Of a DNA stretch of 64,000 bases, positions 54,957-64,000 are shown piece after piece. Source of the DNA: Mesostigma viride (taxonomy: Eukaryota; Streptophyta; Mesostigmatophyceae; Mesostigmatales; Mesostigmataceae); assembly GCA_009746045.1 (NCBI GenBank), contig RPFO01000015.1, forward strand, positions 1,326,529 through 1,390,528, read 5' to 3'. The notes below the pieces were generated by a model. That model was not told the DNA's origin, ran no database searches, and saw nothing but the letters and a program-made list of their open reading frames with translations. How positions within the stretch are numbered: position 1 is the first letter of the stretch; every line of letters begins with the position of its first letter. A program made the translations under genes and the position numbers.

Positions 54957-57360
54957 GGGGACGCCGCGGAGGCGCTTCCCAGAGACACGACTTCCAGTGC
55001 CGCGGATCGAGGCAGCAGATACCGACATACCTGACGCAGAGGGGGTGCAGAGCGAGGAGGAGTTAGTTGACCTGGAGATGCCAGATCCAGAGTCCCCTGA
55101 GCCGTACCGTCAGCTGCCAGTTTGGGCCGGTACCTGCTCGCGGCGAGCCTCCGGCGACAGAGGCAAGGACGCAGACAGCTCGCGGAGAGCCTGCGGTCCG
55201 AGGTGCTATTTCAGGAGCTGGGGGGTCAGAAGGCGGGGCCCGCCAGCTGGTCGTGCCCTCATCTGGGCGCGGCAACATTCGGGAGATGCCGACCGGGCCG
55301 GTGGCACCAGACGCGCGCACCTTGCAGTTGGTGAAAGAGATTAACGAGGAGACTTTCAACCCTCGTTTGTTTTTGCGTGACTACGGCAAGGAGGGTGAGA
55401 CCTTATTCGAGCGGCGGCGTCGGCACCATAATCGGATGCCTTCCGACCACCGGGCCGATTCGATTCTGCCGCGCGTCGCCCCAGGTCCGCTGGAGAAATT
55501 CCAGTTGCACATTCGGAGGAATGTGGGTTTCAAGGTGGAGACCCGCACCGCAGTGCGCGACGGCGTGGTGACCGGCACGGCGTGGGATACCCACGTGAGG
55601 GAGTGTCCGTGTAACCAGTGTATCGCCACTGTCGAGGCCAGCCTGGTATACCCGCGACTCTTGCTACTCCTAGTCCCAGCGTCAGTGCGGGACCTTCTAA
55701 GGAGCCGGTTTCCACGGTACCTCCCTTTGGAGGGGGCATTGCGGGGCGAGAAGTGCCAACGGGAAGGGCAGTATTCTCTCCGGATGGCCTTGGATCGCAT
55801 CGTGGAGATGGACAACGAAGACCAAGACAGCGGGAGTGATGGCTATGATTCAGACTACCCTCCCCCACGTTCTCCTCCGCGTGACCCGCGTCCCCGGGAC
55901 CCTCCTCCCTTGGTGGGCGGACCAGGACACCGTCCCGTAGTGCGTTATGACGCACCCCCGCCCGCGACCGGTTGGGGACGGCATTCCAGTCGGGAACACC
56001 GGTCTACTCAGGCGGCGACCGGGTGGGGTGAGCGGAGCCGGCCAGCTACACGGCACGAGCCAGAACGACCTGTTCCCCGCCGTTCGCCCTCGCCGCGTTC
56101 GCAATCTCAATCAGTATCCAGGGCCGAGGAGCGACCCACTCGCCGGGCGTCACCGCCCCCAGCCAGCCGTCGGGACGATCAGCAATGGAAGCGGACGTGG
56201 GATGCCGCGCGCGACCTTGAGCGGGAGACAGCGCGGCGACGGTGGCAGGAGACGGTGGAGATAACACAGGAGCGGGCAGCGCGGCCGCCTAGGGGCGAGC
56301 CCTCCGGCGAGGCCTCGGGTGGGCCCCCGGATGCGGGCCAACTGGAACCAACCTTCACCATTTCATTGGAACCCCGCCCCCGGCCTGACAGGGCTGAACC
56401 GTCTTCACTGCGTTCCGCGGAGGGACCCAGCGGACCTGCTACGGCTGATCGGCATTCATCTCGTTCCGCGGAGGAACACAGCGGCCCTACTAGGGCGGAG
56501 GCGCCACTACGCGCCAAGGAGGGGCCCAGCGGGGCGGGCGCCATGGAGTCCATGGGGTCCTTGGTACCGTTTCCGTATGAGGAATGGACGCTGGGGGATT
56601 TCATGCGGACTCAGCCGGGCAGGGTGGCGAGGTATGGGGGGCCGGGGCCGCGGACAGAGAAACTGTGTTTGCACTTCGAGGGTCCGTCACTCCAAGTTCC
56701 CACCGGGATGCATGTGCCCGAAACCTTGCTTGGTCTTTCAAGCCGGACCCTGGTGTGCTGTGGACCGCGGGGCATACTGGGAGCAGCTGGAGATGACCTT
56801 CTCACCACAGATTCCGGTGCCGCTGCCGCAACCATCCAGCCCGCACCTCCCCTTCACCGTGGGGCACGTAGTGCGGTTTGGCACGGAAGACTGGTGGGAC
56901 TGGACGTATTATGTGGACGGGATAGGGCACACGGTGGCGCCCCCTAAAGTGGCCCCAGTGGATGGGCGCGCATTCCTTGACAAGAAGGCGCCAGACTTTG
57001 CGTGGACCCTGAAGACTACCTATGATGAGGACCACGTGCGCACCGAGGTGTTCAAGATGGGGGTGGACTTCGTTAGTTAGTGTTCATCGTTGTGGGGTGG
57101 TGGATAAGTCGGCTTTGACCCTGATGTTCACTCACCCTCAGAACTTCGCCGGATTCATGGCCATGTGGCCCGCGGGCACGTGGGTGGAGCTCTCTCGGGT
57201 CGGCCGACAGAAGGTGTCACCCTACCAGGTGGCCTTCGAGAGAGACCTGCGCTCGCATCCCGGTAGTCTGATTCGGAATATGACGCCGCTGGGTCGTCAG
57301 GCCCTTATCGCGGCCCAGCAACAACGGCGCGCCAACAACGGCGCGTTAAGGTGGTTGTGA
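54957..57360 (+). pseudogene. G1b ORF3: extra gene downstream of integrase
   Basis: It starts after a splice-acceptor-like TTGCTTATGCAG (ends 54956). There is no in-frame ATG before the body, which fits a spliced leader. Order: acidic region (E-E-E-L-V-D-L-E-M), a conserved block with C-P-C-N-Q-C (about 55608), a long Arg/Pro/Ser-rich linker (55800-56500), then a C-terminal domain (56560-57360) with Y-E-E-W-T-L-G-D-F, W-D-W-T and G-F-M-A-M-W-P-A-G-T-W. Breaks are a frame change near 55115, another near 56715-56760, and a tandem TTAG duplication at 57073-57080 absent from G1-old. About 800 residues if repaired. No family is recognised. The C-terminal motif is shared with G2 ORF3. Confidence 0.7.
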
Positions 57361-57578
57361 GAGTTTTATGACGGATAGCGGAATGATCCTGTCATACTGT
57401 TTCGTGCTACTACGTCAGGGTTGGTCCTGTGTATCAACCTCTAGAGGAACTGGTATTACTAACCCGCGGGCGGACCGGGGTTGGGACATAGTACTCTTAT
57501 AGTAGCGCAGCATACTTGTTTCTTTTCTAACTCTTGTACGGTAGGGACTACCGACCCCCGTGGGGGGGGCCGGAGGAG

Positions 57579-58234
57579 TGTTGCGTGCCGGCCCCTTAGA
57601 ACGGACGCAACAATGGAATAAAGTATGTAGTTTGGCTTGTTGTCATAGTCCGTAGGACTTTGGGACTCATTTCGGGACTTATAATTTGGGAATTGTCCCT
57701 TGGTCAGGACTTTTGTATGGAACTATGATAGTTTGTGTGATTCGGACCAGTTATTTTGGGCCTAGGTTGTTGTATGCGATCTTCTAGGGGGCGGTGCAGT
57801 CGCGCCGCGCTGCGTACTTTATAGCTGGTTGAGATATTGTACTCATGCGTGGATTCTGTAGGCGAGGCTCGATGTCGACCCGAGGATCTTGTGTGGACTG
57901 CATGCTTTGGAAGGTCGGCGGCATGTCGGCGCCCCTTGCCAGCTTGGTGGCAGACCTAGGTGAAATTGGTCTGAGGACGAGAGTCTCGTCCTCTTGGTTT
58001 GATGAATGTAAAGTGCGATGACGCCTTCATATTAAACCTGGGGCAACTATCCATTTGTAATTGGTGTTGCTAGCCAATATAAGTGTGTAACAATTAGCTT
58101 GGCATCAAGCCAGATATCTCACGACTCGCGTTGTGAAGCACAATCTACGTTAGGCTACCTTGATTATTCCTAATTCCGGCATGGGGATCTTTCGCTGCGT
58201 AACTCAGGCTAGAAACCTGGGTTGGCACGTAACA
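57579..58234 (+). repeat. 3' LTR of G1b
   Basis: 656 bp, TGTTGCGTGCC...GGCACGTAACA, after the polypurine tract GTGGGGGGGGCCGGAGGAG (57560-57578). CCACG follows at 58235-58239. Confidence 0.9.
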
Positions 58235-61200
58235 CCACGGACCCATTGGATCAGGTAACGTCTTTCGGACGGCTTGAGAGCCCGTGTTCCTGGACTTCAT
58301 GATCTGGCACGAGGGGCACTGGCGTACGTACGTCTTGATATACTTGTACTCCGTCATCCCTGGCCAGTGGGAGGGAGTGGGAAATACTTACGGGCCCGTG
58401 GGAGGAGGCGATGTATTCCTTGGTGACCGCCTAGGAGGGAGTCATGGAGCTCGTGGAGCAAGGCTGCTCTGCACAGCTCGGGGACGTACAGCCGCCATTC
58501 CTCCGGCTGGACACACACGAGCAGGCGCCCTTCCTGGAACTTGCAAGGGAAAGCGCCCATCTGCTGCGGATGTGCCCTGATGGCCTCGAGGGCCGCTTCT
58601 TCCGTGACCGTGAAACGACTTATCATCGTCTCTAGGTCAGATGTGACCGTGAACACATCCTCTGCCGAGTCCTCCGCGTCCGCCATCACCTGGTTGACGA
58701 ACTCTGAGAAGACTGTGGGTGGGCCGAGCGGATGAAGCTGAAAAATTTGGGGTGGCACCACATGACTGAGTGGCACGCGTGTGTGCGACCCCTCCCCTCC
58801 CTCGGGGGTCTCCACGTCCTCGTGGGAGCCCTGAAGGACAGGCTCATCCAGGACGAGAGACAAGTCATCCATGGTGGTGTGCCCGAGATGAAAAAGATGG
58901 CGGGCCCGAGGGGACCGTGGCTCCGCGCCGTATGCGGTCCCCGGGGCGGCCACTGGGACACAGGTGGTATGAAGCACGTTCATGTCCTCGTAGAACCAAT
59001 AGTCAGCCCGTCGCGAGAGGGCGTCGGGCACAACGTTGTCCGCGCCCTTGACGTATTGGATCTTAAACGGGGCAAATTGCGACAAGTACTCCATCCACCG
59101 CGCTTGACGGGGCGTCAGGTTGGGCTGCACCAGGAGGTGGGTGAGAGGCCGGTGGTCGGTGTGGATCACCAGGCGATGGGGGTCAAGATCCCCCTGCTCA
59201 CTAATGGCCACCGAAAACTGTGCGCCCAAAAGATGGTGACGCCACGTGTGGCAGCAGTAAACTACTGCCAGGAGTTCCTGTTGGTGTACTGGATAGTTCC
59301 GTTCCGCCGGAATCATCGTACGTGAGATGTACTCAATGGGCTGTAGACCCTTGCCTTGATCCTGCAGGAGAACGCCCCCGATGGCCACCTTGCTGGCGTC
59401 AGTAGCCACAACGAAACATCAAGTTTCGTTTAAGTGGCCAGCCGGAGCGGCTGCTTAGGTTTTAGCGGGCAAGTACGTTCGAAGCGTGTCATTGGTGAAT
59501 TACTTGGGGAACTTGGGTTTCCCCGCGAAACTCCAACCGCACGTTCAGATTTCCAAATCTCAAGTAAAGTTCGGCGGAACTTTCTGAACGGGGGCAGTTG
59601 ACGAGCAGCATTCCTCCGGACGAATGAATTGCGTTCCGTACTTGCGCAAAATTTTGAAAGGTAGCTTGCGTGCAGCCCTACTAAAATTTGCGCGGACATT
59701 CAGATTTCCAAATCTCAAGTAAAGTTCGATGGAAATTTCTGAACGGGGGTAGTTGGCGGGCAGCGTTCCTCCGGGCGAATGAAATGCGTTCCATACTTGC
59801 GCAAGATTTTGAAAGGTAGCTTGCGTGCAGCCCTACTAAAATTTGCGCAAAGTACGGGACTGAAAATTCGTAACGGAAACGTTTTGGTAGTTGCTGTCAC
59901 TTCATTTTGCGCAAAGTGTTGGACTGGGAAATTCGTAACGGAAACGTTTTGGTAGTTGCCGTCACTTCATTTTGCGCAAAGTGTTGGACTGAAAATTCGT
60001 AACGGAAATTTTTTGGTAAATGGCGTCACTTCCTTTCGTTCGACTGAAAATTCGCTGAAATTCGCTGAATTCGCACCGTAGCCTAATTTTTAGTACCTCA
60101 AAGTGACGGAGCACCTAAAAACTTGCCCACAAGTACACTTGGCAGCGCGCTCACTGGGAAAAATTGTACAGCCACTCCGGCGGGCCACTTGAACGAATTG
60201 TAATGGGAAGGGACGGGTCCGGCAGGACGAGGACAGCCGGGGCTGTGGTGAGGTGGCGCTTGAGGGCCTCCAAGGCCTGCTGGCACTGCTCAGCCCACAG
60301 GAACGGAGTATACCCTTCTTGAGAAGAGCGTTGATCGGGGCGGCGATGGTGGCGAACCTCGGGATAACCCGTCGGTAGTAGGAAGCCAACCCCAGAAAAC
60401 TGCGCACCCCCTTCACGTCCGTGGGAACCGGCCACTGCTGGACGGACTCAATCTTCTCAGGGTCGGTCGCGATGCCGTCCGCAGACAGGGTGTGGCCCAG
60501 GAAGGGCACACAGCGACCGGCGCGCACCTTGGCTTTCCGCGCCGACAGGTGCTCGTCTTCCATGATCTGTAGCACCGCGTCAACATCCTCCAGGTGCTCC
60601 TCGAACGTCCTGGAATACACCAGAATGTCGTCCAGGTACGCCAACGCACACGTGCGCTTGTAGGTCCATGGTGGGCGCGCCCCCTTTTGCGGGTCCGTCA
60701 GATCCTGGGAGACCTGCGGCAGGTGGGCCGTGCCCATCACCGGACGGAGGATGTCATTCATCAGCATCTGGAAGGACGCGGGCGAATTACACAGGCCCAT
60801 CGCCGCCACCCGAAACTGGTAGTGACCGAAGGGCGTGGCGAACGCAGTCTTGTGACAATCCTCAGGCGCGATGCGCAGCTGCCAGAACCCGTCCGCGCAG
60901 TCGATGACCGTGAAGCACGTAGCCCCTTGGACGCGGTTGAAGATGTCGTCGATCCTCGGCAGGGGATATACTTGGACTTGACCGTGATGGCGTTCAACTT
61001 CCGGTAGTCAGTCACCAGCCGCCACTTGCCCCCTGGCTACTTGGGGACGAGCAGCACACCTGCGGAGAAGGGACTGTTGCTGGGCTCGATGAGCCCGGCG
61101 TCGAGCAGCGAAATGAGAATCTTCTTGAGCTCCACTAGCTCGACCGGACCCATGCGGTATACATGGGGGACGCTGTAGGCCCGGAACCCTCCTGTACCTG

Positions 61201-61957
61201 GATGCGGTGTAGCACCGAACGGTGGGGAGGGAACTGGGGCGTGCGGTCCGCGAAAAGAGTGGCGCGCTTCTCCAAGACGGTGTTGAAACGCGCCAACTCG
61301 TCCGGGGTGAAGCCGACGCCGATCGATGGCCTGAGTGCTATCCAGGTCGATGCAGTACATCATGTATTCCTTGCCCTTCCGAAGTTGGCGTGCCAGCGTC
61401 TTGCTGCTCATCAGGATCTGAGACGCTGGACGAGGCCCGTCCGCCGAGCTCTCGTGTGTAATGTTATGTACCTCAGCGGCCTGTGCCCTGTACTCACTGT
61501 CGAGACACCAAAAGGATCCATCCGGAAACCAAACTACTCGTCGGCGCACACTGATGTCTACATCCTGCTTGTCCAACCAGTCTAGCCCGATGATGATGTC
61601 TGCGGCTCCCAGCGGCGCGATGGTCGCAGCCAAGTCGACCGGCGTGCCTTGCAGCACACCCTTGATATCTGCCAGGCCGGGCGATCGGTGTTGGCGACCG
61701 TCTGAATAGGTCACATGCACGGCTGTGGTGTGCGGGCGAGGGGTCAGACCCAGCCGGCGCACCAGGGCCTCGTTGATGAAGGACGTGGAGGCGCCGGTGT
61801 CGACCAAAAACTTCACGTCCATGACCGTTTTCTCTTTCAAATACGGGTCAAGGACGATGGGAGGAACAAGTAACCCCCCACTGAAAAGAAACAAATGTCG
61901 CGGGCCTCCGTGAGACACGCGCGCCGGTTGGGTAGCCGCGTCTGAGCCGGAAGCCAC
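58235..61957 (-). pseudogene. pol: G1-old PR, RT, RNase H and integrase finger
   Basis: Same order as G1b. PR with V-D-T-G-A-S-T-S-F is at about 61800; here Trp is kept where G1b has a stop (about 61510). RT reads with the same two-base insertion as G1b (about 60970) and Y-L-D-D-I-L-V-Y-S near 60630. Private lesions are TA duplications at about 60310 and 61160 and a short replacement near 61325. The TIR element splits RT from RNase H before A-T-D-A-S. RNase H and the integrase finger run 59409-58360, then a few changed bases and P-D-P-M-G-P-W to 58235. Integrase continues at 13469. Confidence 0.8.
59417..60205. mobile_element. TIR transposon with internal tandem repeats
   Basis: Inverted ends TTCGTTTAAGTGGCC...GCCGGAGCGGCTG (59425-59453 against 60169-60197, about three mismatches). 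It lies within F-V-V-A-T-D-A-S of pol. Inside are two copies of a 155 bp unit (from 59544 and 59699) and three copies of a 64-65 bp unit (from about 59858, 59922, 59987). No gene. The target duplication is unclear, so the superfamily is unknown. Confidence 0.7.
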
Positions 61958-62066
61958 ATGATTGACGTCTACCTCTATTCTACAGTAATCGACTCCGCGT
62001 CGGGGTGACTATCTGATCTATCTACCCTATCATCTACCCCGGGGCCCAACCCCACGGGTAAGGCTA

Positions 62067-62650
62067 CTACTCCCAAGGAGCGGTGGGACGGGAGGCCGCC
62101 TCGCCCGACCGCCCGCCCTCTTCCCCCCCCTCCTCCTCTTCGTCAGCCTCCTCCTCCTCATCATACTCGTACCCAGCCACTGCTTGCGTCTGGCCGGAAG
62201 AGGAGGCTTGCCGCCGAGCCTCGATCTCGTTAACCGCGCGCAACACACCCTTGGTAGAGTTGGTCGCGGGCGGTCGCGGCTGCTGGTGCTGAGTCGGGAA
62301 TCGCCTGGCATGCTGCAGGCGAGCCGCCCGCTCGCCCGCAATGCGGGGCTTGTCCCGGGGGCCAGAGGAGTCGGGGCGACTGCCGAACGCCGGGCCGGAG
62401 AACCTGGGCTCAGTCTCCCCTGCGCCGCGACCGGTGTGCTTGCCCCGGAGCTTGGGGCAGTCGCGCTTGAGGTGTCCCACCTCACTGCACATGAAGCAAC
62501 GGGCCTTGCTGGCGTCGATGGCGTTGATACCCTGGTCAGCATAGCCGTCGTCGGGGTCGTCGATATAGTCTTCCTCCTCCTCGCCGGCGAACTCAGTGGA
62601 TAAAGGTGATTCACCCGCCGCGGGGGAGCTGGCCTGAAGAAACGACGCAC
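62067..62650 (-). pseudogene. gag: G1-old Gag, C-terminal part with zinc knuckle
   Basis: An acidic linker, C-F-M-C-S-E-V-G-H-L-K-R-D-C (about 62450-62492) and the Glu-rich tail, nearly identical to G1b Gag. It is separated from the capsid half (63423-64000) by the palindromic insertion. Confidence 0.8.
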
Positions 62651-63433
62651 TCGGCCGAATTAACTTGGGTGCTCGGAAGTGGTTATTCCGGGCAAAATAG
62701 TGTTACGGACCGATTTGCCTCAGGCGGCAAAAGGTTCCGTCACTATTTAACGTAACTAAAACCTGGCCTCGTGGAGGGGGGACGAAGAGCCCGAGACGTC
62801 CGCCTAGGCCGCTGAGCACGCACCACTAAATGCGCCGGAGCTGCCTCAGTGAGGATTCGAACCCCTGACCTCCAAGGTGCACGGGTTTTAGTTACGTTAA
62901 ATAGTGACGGAACCTTTTGCCGCCTGAGGCAAATCGGTCCGTAACACTATTTTGCCCGGAATAACCACTTCCGAGCACCCAAGTTAATTCGGCCGAATTA
63001 ACTTGGGTGCTCGGAAGTGGTTATTCCGGGCAAAATAGTGTTACGGACCGATTTGCCTCAGGCGGCAAAAGGTTCCGTCACTATTTAACGTAACTAAAAC
63101 CCGTGCACCTTGGAGGTCAGGGGTTCGAATCCTCACTGAGGCAGCTCCGGCGCATTTAGTGGTGCGTGCTCAGCGGCCTAGGCGGATGTCTCGGGCTCTT
63201 CGTCCCCCCTCCACGAGGCCAGGTTTTAGTTACGTTAAATAGTGACGGAACCTTTTGCCGCCTGAGGCAAATCGGTCCGTAACACTATTTTGCCCGGAAT
63301 AACCACTTCCGAGCACCCAAGTTAATTCGGCCGAATTAACTTGGGTGCTCGGAAGTGGTTATTCCGGGCAAAATAGTGTTACGGACCGATTTGCCTCAGG
63401 CGGCAAAAGGTTCCGTCACTATTTAACGTAACT
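62651..63433. repeat. Nested palindromic insertion in gag (P-Q-P'-P-Q'-P'-P)
   Basis: A 103 bp unit P (for example 63331-63433) occurs four times in alternating orientation, around two opposite copies of a spacer Q of about 125 bp. 62655-62992 and 62993-63330 are inverted copies of each other with about one mismatch. Each P can itself fold (AAATAGTG...CACTATTT, GGCAAA/TTTGCC). It lies between GACGCAC and CCGAGGG of gag, with at most a very short target duplication. It looks like a TIR element (P-Q-P') duplicated head to head. Confidence 0.85.
63100..63142 (+). other. tRNA 3'-half-like sequence with B box
   Basis: GGTTCGAATCC at 63122-63132 in a T-arm-like context, followed by CTGAGGC-A resembling an acceptor end. 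GCCTCAG about 80 bases upstream (63055-63061) could pair with it. The D and anticodon arms are not convincing, so it is not called a tRNA gene. An inverted copy is at 62841-62883. Confidence 0.45.
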
Positions 63434-64000
63434 CCGAGGGTGCGCGCCCGCGAGTCACCACATCGGCCACCTGCAGAAGATACCTCTGGATACTCAAGAT
63501 GTCCCACTCCTCCCGAGGGACCTCAGCGTAGTGCTTCAGTACCTCATCCTGCAGCTCGGGATTGAGGGCCTCAATGAACCGGATCTTGTACTCATACCAG
63601 GTCATGTCTGTCAGGTAGGCGGCGCTGGACTCAAACTTGGATAGAAACTCGCGGTACGGGGTGGATCCCTGGCGCAGCTTGCCGAATGCGAGTCGCTCGT
63701 GGATTACAGCATCTGGGGGCACCAGCTTGCGGCGCACCCGGTCCATCAGCTCCTCCACGGTTTGCGGGTGCGACTGGGATGCGATGCTCTCACAATTCAG
63801 GATGCTCACCACCGAGGGGTCCGGCATGCAGGTGTTGACGACATGCGGGATGAGATCGCAGGTGGCCAGTTCCCAACTGTGATGGTTACACCAGACGGTA
63901 TACTGTTGTTGCCACACATTGCGCCCCCATTCCTCAGTCTCCCGCGGTTTCATGTCCGCGTGCAGCTTGGGAACATTCTTGAAAGTAGGCATCGGTGGGG
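63434..64000 (-). pseudogene. gag: G1-old Gag capsid region, truncated by the window
   Basis: It reads from M-P-T-F-K-N-V-P-K at about 63992 through the capsid domain (W-C-N-H-H-S-W; A-F-G-K-L-R-Q-G) to the palindromic insertion. It is almost identical to G1b 49546-50100. The N-terminal leader lies beyond 64000. Confidence 0.85.

Larger units (their letters stand above)
58235..64000 (-). mobile_element. G1-old Gypsy element, 5' part (gag to start of integrase)
   Basis: The right-hand portion of the element whose 3' part is at 8913-13474. It runs off the window inside gag. It carries a TIR transposon (59417-60205) and a palindromic insertion (62651-63433). Confidence 0.85.

Noticed and set aside
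59544..60060. CRISPR-like array
   Set aside because: The repeats are direct tandem units without spacers, in a eukaryotic TIR element.
63055..63142. Complete tRNA gene
   Set aside because: The T-arm and acceptor are suggestive, but D and anticodon arms do not form and the 5' part belongs to the P repeat.

Overview
This is a eukaryotic, repeat-dense window with no recognisable single-copy host gene, no rRNA and no complete tRNA. Nearly every base belongs to a transposable element, and many elements sit inside other elements. The mix is Copia and Gypsy LTR retrotransposons, LINE 3' ends with a zinc finger and a restriction-like-endonuclease-type tail, TTAA-target DNA transposons, and a block of compact genes that look giant-virus or bacterial in style. 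My inference is a large, repeat-rich genome of an alga or other protist, perhaps of the green lineage. The species cannot be read from the sequence.

Layout: 1-5593 is the 3' part of a Copia element (copia A, plus strand). 5600-8103 is a LINE 3' end with an inverted 5' piece. 8104-8912 is unassigned. From 8913 to the window end lies one old Gypsy element on the minus strand (G1-old): 3' LTR 8913-9581, ORF3, integrase up to 13469, then RNase H, RT, PR and gag from 58235 to 64000. It is split by a second copy of the same family on the plus strand (G1b, 13475-58234) with a CCACG target duplication; removing G1b rejoins the integrase reading. G1b was itself hit by a different Gypsy (G2, 14889-31145, TSD CTAGC), by two LINEs in a TA microsatellite, and by a Copia (copia B, 36747-48771) inside the (CAG)n tract of its gag. 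It also encloses a 3.2 kb virus-like segment (33145-36360). G2 carries a Copia-type gag-protease-only element (copia C, 15975-20911, TSD CCCAG) and a DNA transposon (23776-25534). Copia B carries two TTAA elements whose precise removal restores its polyprotein frame. G1-old carries a TIR element (59417-60205) and a 783 bp nested palindrome (62651-63433).

Main biology: copia A and copia B share an unusual design. Gag ends in UGA and pol continues in the same frame. The order inside pol is integrase, then a protease-like domain, then RT and RNase H, whereas normal Copia pol is protease-integrase-RT-RNase H. The Gypsy families G1 and G2 share two extra genes: a small ORF before gag with a viroplasmin/RNase H1 N-terminal-like domain, and a long ORF after integrase with a conserved C-terminal motif and a splice-acceptor-like sequence at its start. 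Across several families, broken copies differ repeatedly by short tandem duplications, mostly of 4 bp, which suggests one local mutational process.
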